From Andrena cerasifolii (lineage: Eukaryota; Arthropoda; Insecta; Hymenoptera; Andrenidae), in assembly GCF_050908995.1 (NCBI RefSeq), contig NC_135120.1, positions 6,895,433 through 6,959,432 of the forward strand: a stretch of 64,000 nucleotides of DNA, read 5' to 3'. Within the stretch, counting starts at the first letter, position 1. Every line of letters begins with the position of its first letter. Position numbers and translations under genes: made by a program. Below the pieces are notes generated by a model. It was not told the origin of the DNA, searched no databases, and worked only from the letters and a program-made list of their open reading frames with translations. Of this stretch, positions 1 to 11,110 are shown piece by piece.

Positions 1-427
1 GGTTATTAGTCACTAGTTCAAGATAAATGAAGGTAATAATGGGATTCAAATCATCTTGACTTAAAGCTCGGAACTTAAGAGATCCCAAAACGTTTTGCAA
101 GACCCTTTTGCTTTTGTAGTCACGTACAATCTTGGAAATTTTATAGTTTTAACGGTCCTGAGTCTTTAATTTTTTGAGTTTCCAATGTTTAGTGTCTTGC
201 TTTTGCTTTGCTTCGTTTTGATCACTCTAATTTGTAAGCTTATCACCAACAAACTCTTCAGTATCATTACTGTATATCTAGAAGCATGGTTTGAGCTTGC
301 AAGTCTGAATATTTTCTTGGCTTTCAGACTTATCTAAAAATATCGTTCACTTGAATTGTGCAAAAAATTGACTACCTGAAAGACCCATTAATAGAATAAG
401 CCTTATGGAGATAGTATGTACTGGCTG

Positions 428-1030
428 TTATGCTACCGTGCTCACTGGTGGGAAACCCACCGTGTTTTGAAACAAGGACGGGGGTTCTGTCTCGTAACAT
501 CTAGTATAGCCGTCTTGGCCCAAAAGGGGCGCGCTCTTCCTCAGGCTTTCGCCTATACGAGCATTTGGCTTGCAAGGTGGTATTAGCTGTACATAACTAG
601 CGACCCCGCCAGGGCCGGGCCGGAAAAAGCAGAGAAGGACCACGCTTGACTCCACGGCGTCCACTGTAGGAATTTTTCTCTCTGAGCAGGATGCCAGGTC
701 ACGAAGAATATAATACATTCGCAACCAGACTAAGTCCCTGGCTATCTTCTGCTCTTCTGTTTCGTAACAAGGTGATCGCTATTCCCTCCACTTCTTCTGT
801 TGGTGCCGCGGCGAATGAGCGACAGGAAACTGATTGCGTCTGCCATCACATTTCGCCCCCTTCGTGGCAGATCGTTCTTTATGGTCACTTCGATCGAAGA
901 TCATTGCTGGACCCAATTCGTGATCTAGTAACGAGGCATTGCTGTATGAAATGAAAACAATCAAATTTGAAGGAATTAAGTTTAAATATCTAACTCTACA
1001 ATGTTTGAAATCATCATTATATCCATGCAC
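428..1030. other. GC-richer unrecognised block upstream of the SDR exon
   Basis: This stretch is clearly more GC-rich than its surroundings and holds overlapping frames of 83-98 codons on both strands (for example minus 428-724 and 779-1030), none recognisable. It shows no rRNA, tRNA or snRNA core motif that I can identify. The start of the SDR exon at 1046 follows it directly, so it lies within an SDR intron or upstream region. It may be an old mobile-element fragment, a structured RNA or an unrecognised exon. Confidence 0.3.
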
Positions 1031-1045
1031 GCCCTCAATTTACAG

Positions 1046-1987
1046 CATAGCTGGACTCTTTGCGGAAGCCATAGAGATACCAATTGGATTGTACGGTGCT
1101 AGTAAATATGGTCTGAGAGCTTTGGGTACGGAACTCCGTCATGAAATGATGCAAGCCAAATTACCTATTAAAATTACGGTAAGACTTAATGTACTAGTGA
1201 AATTGTTATCTCAATGTCTTAAAATGTCATTTATCAATATAATGACTGATACAGTGTCGTCTCACAGTCTATATACATGATATACATGTCCGGGGTGCCC
1301 CCCTCCCATTTTTATTTGCATATGACCAAGCAGTATGACATCCCTACTTAGTGTAGCACAATAAAAAACTTTGCTAAATATGTGTTTTCTGCAATATATT
1401 TGAAGAGTTTATTTTTCGAGTATTCATTGTAATACAACATTCTACGATGTCCAGGATAATGTCTTTGAATGTCCTTTTTTCCAAACGGATCGTGTCAAGA
1501 GCCCGATTGTACTAATTTATCGTGACCCTTTTTGTACGTAAGACGTAAAATTACAAATTTATATTTAATGTTACATAATACTCAATGATAATTTAACGAA
1601 AACATTTTTAATATATAATTTTGTATAGGTAATTTTGTATCTACAAAAACCAAACGATAAGATTTTTATAATGTGTTTACGTTTCAATAGAACATCAGTC
1701 CGGGAGCGGTACGCACAGAAATAATGTCAAGATTCATTATGACTGAAGACCAGCTCAAGAAACTGAATCCTTTAGAAGAGAATGACATCGCTGATGCGGT
1801 GGTTTATGCGTTAGGAACGCCAGAACGTGTAGAGGTAAGCACAAATAAACGTGTTACGTTGCATTACGGAAAGCAGGCAATTCGTGACATATATGTACGC
1901 ATATGTATACGATCTCAACATTTCTTTCAGATCCATGAGGTCACAGTTACAGGAAAAAATGGAGCAGTCGCTGTTACACAAGAATGA
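1046..1987 (+). CDS. Short-chain dehydrogenase/reductase (DHRS11/farnesol dehydrogenase-like), last three coding exons
   Basis: Three exons splice in frame: 1046-1178 (acceptor tttacag, donor acg|gtaag), 1691-1834 (acceptor caatag, donor gag|gtaagc) and 1931-1987 (acceptor tttcag, stop TGA). Introns are 512 and 96 nt. The roughly 110 residues are the C-terminal part of a classical SDR of about 250 residues. YGASKYG carries the catalytic Tyr-x-x-x-Lys, and NISPGAVRTE is the SPG(x)VxTE segment after beta-6. ENDIADAVVYALGTPERVEIHEVTVT matches the C-terminal pattern of the DHRS11 group in shape and order. The family carries out NAD(P)-dependent oxidation/reduction of alcohols, steroids or isoprenoids; substrate cannot be read here. 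The Rossmann glycine motif and start codon are missing, so 5' exons lie upstream or beyond the left edge. No stop or frameshift is seen in the spliced frame. The family call is strong; the subfamily is inferred. Confidence 0.9.
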
Positions 1988-2067
1988 ATCAATACAATTA
2001 TAAACAATATTTTTGTTGAAGGTTATAATTGGATATGACGATAAAAAATTTGCAGTCCATTTGAAAA

Positions 2068-2073
2068 AATAAA
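2068..2073 (+). promoter_or_regulatory. Candidate polyadenylation signal of the SDR gene
   Basis: A canonical AATAAA lies 81 nt after the SDR stop codon on the same strand. That is a usual distance for a short insect 3' UTR. The region is AT-rich, so chance occurrence is possible. Confidence 0.45.
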
Positions 2074-2212
2074 ATTGACTTCCACATCCGATCTATCCCT
2101 GTAAAGAAACTAGTTTCACCGTGTTTTGTGTCTCTTACAACCAAAGAACTTCTATAAATGAAATTTTCGCTTATTACTTGAAATAATATATATTTGAGGT
2201 GAACCGAGTTAG

Positions 2213-2227
2213 TGGGACACCCTGTAT
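2213..2227. repeat. Mariner-like terminal motif
   Basis: The sequence gggacaccctgtata resembles the ends of many insect Tc1/mariner-derived repeats. A comparable TATACAGGGTGT occurs at about 56995. No matching second end was found, so only a single terminus is claimed. Confidence 0.3.
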
Positions 2228-2396
2228 AACACAGCTTCTATACTTTTCTTGGTAATTCCGGCAGATTTACCTGTGTTAATGCTAGAAACACATTATGTTT
2301 CACGCACCCACCGCTCGAAAATCGGAGAGGGCGCTCGAAAACCAGTGGTTGTTTCAGAATATCGGTACTTCAGAACGCTGACACAGAAGACAATAG

Positions 2397-2490
2397 AGTG
2401 AAAGGTCTAGTCTATACCTAGTCTGTGGTGATAGGTCTATCCTATACTTCGTCGATGCTATCACAGACGAGGTATAGAATAGACCTATCA
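2397..2490. repeat. Short palindromic repeat related to the 5.2/6.2-kb inverted repeats
   Basis: The left half (gtctatacctagtctgtg gtgataggtctat) is the approximate reverse complement of the right half (atgctatcacagacgaggtatagaatagac). The same words recur at 5203-5244 and 6188-6232, so this is a compact member of that inverted-repeat family. Confidence 0.6.
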
Positions 2491-3350
2491 AGCAATGTAT
2501 TTTTGTGTCGCCGGTTTAGGGGGTCCTAGGACCCCCTTGCCATTTTAGTGTCGCATGCAACGTTACCGGTGAAGTCTCAAAACAGATTGTAACGCTACGC
2601 GTGGTAGGAACTAGAATTAAGCACGAGTAAAACTAGCTTATGTTTTGAGAGTCAATGCCCGCGATTTACAAATGTTTCTGTTAGAGTAACAATTTAAAAA
2701 TCGTCTTATGAACATATTTCGTTCAACGGAAAAGAACGGAGGAAGAAAATAAAACGATATCACATTCGTCTTTTAACCTTGCTGTCCTATTCCGGTTTAT
2801 TTAACGCAAAACAAATTTATTTAACAAACAAATTTATATAAACAACAACATTATTTGTGGAAGACATGCTTTCATGATGTAACGTGGAATACCTCGCAAA
2901 GGGATTGTAACTTTGTATATTTCAATAAAATGCTGAAGCAGAGAGGACTTTAAAAATTGTGAAAAACTCAACAGTTCCAGTATCTCGCTGAAATATTCCA
3001 ACTTGCACTTATTCTTCCATCTTAACACTATATTCGTATTCTGGGGTTCGGTAGGAACAATCGAACAACATTTTAAGTTACATATTTTATTCTTACATTC
3101 TACCATAGTATTGCAAGTTAAAGAAATTCTTATATACGACTAGAATATTTGACAATCGCAGCCATCGGCTCGGTTCTCACCGATTACCAGGTCTCACCGC
3201 GAGGAGGTTGCTGCGCTTGGAGACCCGTAGAGAGATAGATGGAATCAAAGTTCCATCGATCTCCCTGTACATGAAGCCTACTAAACCAAAGAGATGGATG
3301 GAAACAAAGTTCCATCGATCCCTTCGGTTTAGATATAGAATCTAGGGAAC

Positions 3351-3764
3351 TGCCAAGCAATCACTCGATTAAAAGAAATTCAGGAAAGAAGGAAAGGCGA
3401 AGGGTAAGCATGAAACAAGTATTGGACGGCGCAGTTCCTACCACCCTGCTGTCCAAGTCGAAAGGGAAAAGCGCTCGGCGCCTCCCAGACGATTCCTGTT
3501 GCTCTGACCTGACTCAAGCCGTCTAACACGGAGATTGGGTAATCGAACCGAGTGACTTACGCAGGCAGTGTACCAAAAGGTGCACCCCCTACGCCCGAAA
3601 CTTTTCCCTTTGGACAAGAACACCAAGGGATGAAACTGATCCACCCATACCGATTCCATGCTCAGTCACTTGCTTCCGCAAACGGAAGCAGCGGTAACCT
3701 CCTCATCACAGATGAGGAGCCAATAAACGAACAACAAAGTTAATGATTTAGTGACTGCTTGGCA
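3351..3764. mobile_element. Short element with TGCCAAGCARTCACT inverted ends
   Basis: TGCCAAGCAATCACT at 3351-3365 and agtgactgcttggca at 3750-3764 are inverted repeats matching at 14 of 15 positions, and the ends read TG...CA. The 414-bp interior is GC-richer than the flanks and has short unrecognised open frames on both strands. No clear target-site duplication was found. It could be a small DNA transposon derivative or an LTR-type remnant. Confidence 0.5.
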
Positions 3765-4150
3765 ATTTTATATGGGACCTTAAATACTTCATACTATAAT
3801 AAATTAGCCTAGGCTTCCTTAGATGTCTTCTTTCACTGTCACTTTGCACGATCACTTTTCACTATCACTTTTCACTAGTTTCTTTTTAAATATATCGTGT
3901 TATTAACTCCATTCCCCGAGTAACGGTGAACCTGAAAAGCTGAAACAATCAATTACTATATGTTAGTAACGGTGTGGTCGGCCTGGAAAGAAATTAAGGA
4001 AAAGTTTATTGAGTTGGAGACGATCGAGATAATTTCGACCAACAGCAGAGCACGCACGAGCATGCAAAACCACCGCAGAGATAAGTACTTGAAGGAAAGA
4101 GCAGAGAATGTAGACCCATCGATGAGATGCATGACAGAGTGACAGAAGTC

Positions 4151-4450
4151 ACAAAAAACCATCGAAGACATAGACGAGATGAAATGAATCAGGGAAAACC
4201 ATCGAAGACATCGACGAGATGATATGAATCAGGGAAAACCATCGAAGACATCGACGAGATGAAATGAATCAGAGAAAACCATCGAAGACATCGACGAGAT
4301 GAAATAAATCATTTAAACCCATCGAAGAAATGCATCAAATAAAATAAAGCATGCAAACCCATCGAAGAAATACACAAAATAGAACGACTCGCGCAAAATT
4401 CTCGAAAGTATGCATGGAAATAGGACAGATGATGGAAAACGACCGAAGAA
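4151..4450. repeat. 40-bp minisatellite, about 7.5 units
   Basis: The word atcgaagaca or a close variant starts at 4161, 4201, 4241, 4281, 4321, 4361, 4401 and 4441, which is an exact 40-bp period. The first four units are nearly identical (ccatcgaagacatcgacgag then atgaaatgaatcagggaaaa) and later units decay progressively. Forty is not a multiple of three, so open frames through the array are not evidence of coding. The array ends about 45 bp before the splice-donor-like site of the collagen-like fossil. Confidence 0.9.
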
Positions 4451-4495
4451 ATCAGATTTGACATTCGCAAAACAATAAAATTTTAAATGACTTAC

Positions 4496-4904
4496 CGAAC
4501 CCCAAAATTTCATCAGCACCAAGCGAATAAACGAACCCAGGCCAGAGGGGCGAGAGGCTGGCGGAAGAACCAGGGTTGAAATCCTGACCAGGTCCCCAGC
4601 AAGTTCAGCAGCTCCGGGGGGAGGGGGAGGAAGAACCAGGTCCCCAGGAAGTCCAGTGGATCCAGGTGGCTCGGCAGCTCCAGGGTACCCGGAGGTCCTT
4701 CAAGTCCGGAGGACCGACGACGACTGAGTACATGAAGATCTGTGAGCTCCTTATGTAGACTTCGAGGAATGATGTCCCACGATCAAAACAAGGTCGACGG
4801 TTAGTTACAATTGCGAAATCCAGCGAATTCTTCGGCAAAAATGGATTTTCGGCTAAAATATCCATTCCAGTGGCTATTGCTGTGACAAATAATGTTAACA
4901 ACAT
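4496..4904 (-). pseudogene. Collagen-like (Gly-X-Y) gene fossil with frameshifts
   Basis: On the minus strand an ATG at 4904 begins a leader-like hydrophobic segment (MLLTLFVTAIATG) and stays open into a GC-rich block. Across three frames that block reads collagen triplets: VVGPP, then GLEGPPGT, then GAAEPPGSTGLPGDL, then PGAAELAGDLV. Joining them needs two single-base frame changes (near 4710 and 4690), and several glycines are replaced by Glu or Val. The last open segment runs to a donor-like TTCG|GTAAGT at 4496/4495. GC is far higher than in neighbours, as expected for Gly/Pro codons. This looks like a decayed collagen-like gene; an intact gene with small unrecognised introns is less likely. 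The N-terminal part has no recognised family. Confidence 0.45.
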
Positions 4905-5202
4905 TTACACTAACCGCCCAGTATAAATTATTATTAACTATAATCGATAGAACTCGAGATATCAAGCAATTTGTAACATTTGGCCTTGGATTTGCAAATG
5001 ATTTTCTGCGCCAACTGAATTCTCTTTTATTCTCAATGTTTAATCGTTCGATACATTAATGTTAATGCTTATACATACCACGTAGTATTATTTATAATGT
5101 ATAAATACGTTTTAGTTGAACTTAGTGTAAGTGAATATTTGCAGGAATATTTGGAGAAATATGAGTGAGATACTTGTTTCTCCCCCTTAGTTACTAACAT
5201 CG

Positions 5203-6232
5203 GCGAAGTATAGGCTAAAACGATAGACCTATCACCTTATGGGAATTCGCGTTCGCATCACTAACACGTAGAGGCACGGTACTCTATGAAACACTTTTTG
5301 GCAGGCACAGGCACTGACTCTACAATCGCGTTGCACACGATTACAAAATCATTTTCTGTTTTTAAACATGCTTCAGTTTCTGAAAAAGTCTTCTAAGTAA
5401 CGGGTATATCTCAATGGAATCCTGTTAAATTAAAAGGCCTCCCACATGGTCCAGTAATCGATGAAATTGATGCGCGAATTGAGAAATCACGAGATAATAT
5501 GCACTATGCCATGCACACACTTCACTGAACCGATGAATTTCTCAGGGCTAGACAAACTTTTATTTCACAATGCGGGTTTCAAAAGTAACTCGATTTGCAG
5601 TTGCATCCATGCACCACAAGACACTCATGCATCATGCAACTTTCTGCGAGACTTTTAAAATTAGATTTTACTGTAAATTTCAGTGTTGGCGGTAAACTAA
5701 TATTAGGGGCAAACGGAATCCAATTATTATTACTTCACTGGAATGATTAAACAGTGCATTAGAAACTTGTGGGAATATCAGTAACAGCGTGAATTTTTAA
5801 TACTTTTTTCGGCGCACGATACGTGAAAGGGTTCGCAAGGGTACGCAAAGTGCTAATAAACAATGTCATCTTGCAATTTATAGGTTGCACGGGCTTTGAA
5901 GAAATGCCATTTCTGAACGCCATAGTGTCTTGATCCACGAAATGGATTTTCGGAGAGAAATCCGCGTGAGTCGTTGACCAACCGAGCCAAAGCATACCGT
6001 AACAAAAGCCTACCCTCTTATGTCAAACTCTCTCTCTAAACAAGTCACACGTATACAAGTACGCAACACCTTTCAGCATTTCAACACATTTCAGAGTAGT
6101 TGCTGAGTTGGACGCTGTTCATGAACAGAGGTCGCTAAATTCAGTCCTGAAATTATGGGTCGGTAACACAGATTGGGTGGCGACACGAAGTCCCATAAGG
6201 TGATGGGTCTATTCTATACCTCGTCTGTGATG
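5203..6232. mobile_element. About 1.03-kb element with inverted ends
   Basis: The left end (cgaagtataggctaaaacg, atagacctatcaccttatgg) is inverted at the right end (ataaggtgatgggtctattc tatacctcgtctgtgatgct). The arms are about 42 bp with some mismatches. The 2397-2490 palindrome carries the same words. The interior has no recognisable transposase, so it is a non-autonomous element. Confidence 0.55.
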
Positions 6233-6427
6233 CTATCTCTTTGGAGCGCATACCTACCTACCGGCCAGTGGTCATAGAAGGTCTCTTGCTTACGAGCAGT
6301 CTCACAATGGGGAAGCTGACTGCAGCTTCTTCCCACCCGTGACGCCACCAGCAAATGTGCCATTTGTCATCGGTGGGATTTGGATTTATTCACTCAATCG
6401 CTAATAACCTTGTCATTTTTCGGTCGA
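6233..6427. other. No gene seen
   Basis: Apart from GC-richer sequence near 6290-6370 with no coding or RNA signature, nothing is recognised before the dispersed repeat at 6428. Confidence 0.4.
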
Positions 6428-6543
6428 TTTACTTCTGGTTGGTGTTACTTATTGCGCAAAAGTATCGCCTTTACGCATATGAAGAGAAACCGGACGTTTT
6501 TTTATCGGTTTCTATTTTTCCCTGAAGAGGTAAAAAAAATTAA
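6428..6543. repeat. Dispersed 115-bp repeat, copy 1
   Basis: The segment starting tttacttctggttggtgtta and ending cctgaagaggtaaaaaaaat recurs in the same orientation at 9715-9833 with only scattered differences. It contains ttgcgcaaaagtatcg and gaagagaaaccggacg. Both copies end in an A-rich run, so a retroposed or MITE-derived fragment is possible. Confidence 0.8.
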
Positions 6544-7270
6544 AATTCTATAATAAGTGCATGTATGTATAATTATTATTGTTATTACTATTAGCTATTA
6601 TTAAGTATGCAGATGTACAAAATAAATTTACATCTTTTAGGATATAAAGACGTCCAACCTGGCAAAAGAAAAGAAAGATATTAGGAGTCGACTTTAGCAT
6701 GAAAAAAATTAAAACATTTTATAATATTTTATGATTTTTTCCTTTTGCTATCATTCTAATTTTCAAAACAGCAGTCAGCAAAGGTACACGCGGTAGTGGC
6801 GCCCTCTGCACTGAGCTTCGCGTCAGCTTCCCCATTCAAGGGGATATCAGGGCCCAAGTTTCATGGGTTTGTAGAGGGACAAGAACGAGGAAACACTCGA
6901 TGATCTTCCCAAATGTTCCACTTTTGATGGATCTTCGGATTTTGTTCGCGAACACTACCCTCTCCACGTTTACCGTGACCATCCGCACGATTACACACCT
7001 ATTAGTAAGGTCATTTGTCAGTGAACAGTATGCTCCCATAAAATGTTCGCTAACATCGGTCGCGTCGGTGTGAACCCAGGGTAAATGACTAGCGTTATCT
7101 TTGTTTTTCCCTGTCCTCTATCCTCGAGAGTCGAGTGCTTGGTTGGGAAGGTTCCTACACCAAAAATGGCAATGGGGATGATTTTATATAACCCTGACCG
7201 GGGTAAGTTTATCAAGTTAACCGGGTGCAACTGTATTATATTATTGATTATTTTTTAAAAAATAGTCTGT

Positions 7271-7674
7271 GTAAATGTTTACTTTAGGGGAGGCATCTCC
7301 GACGACCTTGACCTTGACATATGTTGTCAAGGTCATCATTCTGAACAACATTTCCCTCTAAACTTTTTGGCGGTCGGCCTCAGTTTCAGATATTAATAAA
7401 GAAAAAACTTTCGGCACAATACATATATTGAAATGTGTTTCACAACCGACGGTGTTGGTATTGGTTGGGGCTAGCTTAGGGCGGGGGGGGGGGGGGGGGG
7501 CGTAAAGCATGGTAGTAAACCGATGTGTGTTAAGTAAAGTTTTTTGCGAATATCTCGTAAACCAAAGCCGAGCACCAAAATGTTTAAATGGAAATGTTGT
7601 TTAGAATGATGCCCTTGACAACATATGTCAAGGTCATTGAATTCGGAGATGCCTGCCCTAAAGTAAACATTTAC
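7271..7674. mobile_element. 404-bp MITE with about 95-bp arms and an 18-base G run
   Basis: GTAAATGTTTACTTTAGGG at the left is inverted at the right (CCCTAAAGTAAACATTTAC), and similarity continues for about 95 bp per side, including the sub-palindrome ccttgacatatgttgtcaagg. The loop holds gggcg followed by a long G homopolymer (about 7483-7500), then gcgtaaagcatggtag, a word also found after a G run at 17546. It has no coding capacity. Confidence 0.85.
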
Positions 7675-7935
7675 CAAATTCTGAAACAATTTTATGGTAT
7701 TCACTGAAATTTATGGTTCGTTTACAGCGATTACGTTTCTCTTCGCCATTTACGTAACCTTGCAATGTACTTGTGTTTAATTATGTATTTTACTTATACT
7801 GCATAATAAAAGCGAATAATAATAATAATAATATCCTGAATGCCTTATAGTTCTGTCATGGAGTGTAGACAAAGATTAATAGGCTTGATGATATGCTCCA
7901 AAATAATATTCTAAAAAAATTCAAATGAAAATAAT

Positions 7936-8250
7936 TTAGTGAACGTTGAAAGTATTAGACAACGATACTAACGGTACGTGCATTGTAAGACGGGAAGAGT
8001 TAAAACGCGTGCCACGAGATCTTTCTTCGTGTAACAAGGCTGTTCCCTGGCATCCGGCCAAAGCTAAGGCCGTCGAACGAGAATCGACTTCAAGAACCCA
8101 GCGGAATCCTGTCCCATCCGCAATGACGTTTCCCATCATGTCTCCGTTGAGGTAGCTCGCAATTTCCGGCTCTTCCGTAAAGGACACTTCCACGGAGGAA
8201 CCAACTCGATGTTTACCGATCGAGCAGGAAATAATGAGAAAATTATTTTA
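7936..8250 (-). other. Exon-like GC-richer open frame, unrecognised
   Basis: A minus-strand frame is open from about 8250 to a stop at 7936 and reads like normal protein (for example EVSFTEEPEIASYLNGDMMG, then VIADGTGFRWVLEVDSR). The + strand is also open over 7946-8155 between an acceptor-like cattgtaag and a donor-like gttgag|gtagct. GC is higher than in the flanks. I recognise no domain. It may be one exon of a gene on either strand, or an old fossil. Confidence 0.3.
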
Positions 8251-8259
8251 CGTTCCTCC

Positions 8260-9087
8260 TGAGTATTAAAATTAGTTTCTTCGCTCGGTAACGACAGCGA
8301 CAAAGGCAAGAAAATAAACTTAATTGATGACTGTACAAAAGGTAGCTCCTTAACGGCGATACATTCGCGGATAAGATAATTTCTCGTGCAAATACACATC
8401 GAAATTTCAGTCGAAGTTATTAGAATAATATTTTTTATGGAACCTCATTTTCTGTTACAAATTTATTTGTAAATCATTGCTACTCGATTTCGTGTTTGAA
8501 CGCTATGGTAATGTTAGAAGCCGAAGTAAGTTTTTGACCATTTCTAGGATGATCATTTATATTTGTAGTAGGTATACATATTACATATATAGGTATATAT
8601 ATTTTTTAATATTAATCATCAAAATAATGGCTGCTGTTTCCTACGAGCTTACACTGTTTAACATGCAGCTTTCGAATTTTATCGCGAACAAATAGTTTAT
8701 TGTTTGAGGGAGATTAAACAAATAGTCGATGAACATTCGTACATTTTTAATGCCAGACAAATGTGTATTGGGCAACGTGTAATGCTTTGGTAAGATCTGG
8801 TCAATAAGTTAAATGTGGTAAAAAATTCTAATTATCAAGTGTTATTTTTTTCATTGACATAACTGTGTGAGATGCAACGTTCTACAATTAAATGACTGGC
8901 CTATAATCCATGGGTATGAAACGAGTATTTTTCGAGGGTAGCTTTGTTTGAGAGGCTTAATTGCTATAGTAATCACCATTAACTGTTTGCCTAGGATTCA
9001 AAGTTTTATAATAGTTACAATACCTACACCTTCTACGCCCCATCAAATACATAGCATTACTGGTGCAGCGCTTTGCAGACATCATTT
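8260..9087. other. AT-rich stretch, no gene seen
   Basis: Short open frames only; none resembles a known family. No long inverted or tandem repeat was noticed. Confidence 0.4.
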
Positions 9088-9713
9088 GGGCCTACTTAGT
9101 TACGCAGAAAGCTACAACCCTCAAAATAACAAAAAATTAGTTAAAGATAGTACAGATCCCATAATTTGGTGATCTTTACTTTGCAAAATATTACACCCCA
9201 TAGAACAACTATTACATATGTATATTATACAGTTGTTAAAACAACCAAGCCCATAGTTCCATTTTAGGCCTATACTTACTTTACAGAAAACTTGCAAAGC
9301 CCCCGTATTATGGCATAACCTATATCAGATGCAAAATTTTAATTTTACAAGAAATGATGCACCTCACTCCGTCAGGTTGTTTAAATTTTTATGACAATTT
9401 AAACTTAATGTCGAACGTCTTGACTGTAATGCGAATGAAACTGAAACTTAAAATGCGGAGTAATACCAACCCACAAAAACTACAGAAAAAAATAGTATTA
9501 ATTGTACCTACTATTCACTATTAAATAAGCCATTCAAAAACATTTTAACACAACAACAAGAAATAAAATATACCCAATTGAAATATAGCTAATTTTTCTT
9601 CATCATTAAAATCTGCAAACGTAGTCAATTTTCAATTTAGAAATGAACTACGTAAATTTATTCAGTTTCAGATTATTGAGGGTTGACAGCTTTCTGCATA
9701 ACTAAGTAGGCCC
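9088..9713. mobile_element. 626-bp MITE with GGGCCTACTTAGTTA ends
   Basis: GGGCCTACTTAGTTACGCAG at 9088 is inverted at the right end (ctgcataactaagtaggccc, ending 9713); similarity runs about 40 bp per arm, to the ccctcaa words. ATTT borders both ends and may be a 4-bp target duplication, although the AT-rich context makes this weak. A degraded internal echo (taggcctatacttactttac) lies near 9266. There is no transposase. Confidence 0.7.
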
Positions 9714-9714
9714 A

Positions 9715-9833
9715 TTTACTTCTGGTTGGTGTTACTTTTTGCGCAAAAGTATCGGCTTTACGTATATGAAGAGAAACCGGACGTTTTTTAAATCTGTTTC
9801 TATTTTTCCCTGAAGAGGTAAAAAAAAATTAAA
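9715..9833. repeat. Dispersed 115-bp repeat, copy 2
   Basis: Direct copy of 6428-6543, differing at scattered positions (for example tttttgcgc for tattgcgc). It begins at the right edge of the 9088-9713 MITE, so one of the two probably inserted beside or into the other. Confidence 0.8.
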
Positions 9834-10825
9834 AAATCACAATATCTTAAAAACTGTTCCGTAAAAAAAATTTAACCTTTATTTTCGAAATCAGCGAGAG
9901 AAAATCCATAAGGGAGGTCACCGCTCATCAAATGTACAATTTCAATGTAATCTAGTGTTATCGACGCATACTACACTGAATATTGTTTTTCGGAACCTAA
10001 CGCTTTTGTTTAGTAAGCAGGGTGACTTTTAGTACCTATTCTTACCACTACATAGGTACTGTTATATCCGCAGAGCTTAGCTTCAAATATAGGTGGATAC
10101 TATCCTGAAAGACTACGAACAGGTAATGGGACTTCCTTTGTTTGTGTTAATAAATATTGTGTGCATATAAAATCTGTCCCAAAAATGTAAGTATGTACAA
10201 CGCTTTATATGTGCGGCTTATACAGAGCACTTTGAATTCGCAAATGCTGCTGCAGGTACGAACAATGATTTTAAGCAGCCTTGAAAAGAAGCTTGACAGA
10301 GTTTTGTCACTCGATCTTAAGCGAAGGCATGAACAGAATACAAGACAAAGGACCAGGTGCCAAGGTCTATATCGAGAACCCTCGAAAGCGCTTCGCGATC
10401 AATCGTCGCAGGATTATCTCCGTTTCGCTAGACTGCATTCTTGACTTACGATCGAGGATATGTCTAAAGGTAGGAGAACACACCCACATGAGATAAACAT
10501 GACCTGAAAAGGAGAGAAATGCAGATGGAAAGGAGGAAAGTTTGAAATCGATAGACACCTTCCTTGGCTGGAAATCTTTGGTTTAACGGAGCTTGTAGTC
10601 AAATAAAGAGAGAATTGAATTTTCATAGGTAGGATGAATTTCCTTTACTGTAGGCGAGTATAGAAAATTCCTTTAAGTTGCACTACGATAACAGTAAGCT
10701 GAATTATGAAAACGTGGAGAAGAACTCAACAGATTGAAGATTTGCAGGCCTATCTACGTCTCGAAATTAAGAACAAAGGTTCTCACGAACGTAGGTCCGG
10801 AAAGCTATTGTTTCAAAGATATACA
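9834..10825. other. No gene seen
   Basis: Overlapping frames around 10157-10626 on both strands look like chance frames; no domain is recognised. No repeat structure was noticed. Confidence 0.4.
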
Positions 10826-10827
10826 TA

Positions 10828-11092
10828 GAGTATGCCCGGTTTGTTCGTATACACGCTATTATTTTTCAAATGTCATTCATTTAAAGAAATTACATTCATA
10901 TTGAAATCTGTAATAATAGCTTAAACGCAAATCCTAATATTCTATTAAGTTTCCTCCATCAAATCAAACAATTTCCATACGAAACATTCTTTGGTTTTTT
11001 CAATAGTTAGAAAAATTATAGCGTGCATATGAACAAACCGGATACACTAAGTTATAAAAATAATAGCGTGTATACGAACAAACTGGACGCTC
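10828..11092. mobile_element. 265-bp TA-flanked MITE
   Basis: The left end GAGTATGCCCGGTTTGTTCG is inverted at the right (cgaacaaactggacgctc). Similarity extends through gtatacacgctattattttt, about 40 bp per arm. Both ends abut TA (10826-10827 and 11093-11094), as in Tc1/mariner-type insertion. A third partial copy of the end (tagcgtgcatatgaacaaac) lies just inside the right arm. Confidence 0.7.
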
Positions 11093-11110
11093 TATACATA
11101 ATCACTTTAA

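Noticed and set aside
428..1030. Possible rRNA, snRNA, RNase P or SRP RNA gene
   Set aside because: No conserved core motif of any of these could be identified.
3438..3743. Possible tRNA-like B box (gtaatcgaaccgag, reversed) in the 3351-3764 element
   Set aside because: Only a 10/11 B-box match with no A box at the right distance and no closing stem.
4151..4450. Regular repeats that might be taken for a CRISPR array
   Set aside because: The whole 40-bp unit repeats without unique spacers and decays along the array; it is a eukaryotic minisatellite.
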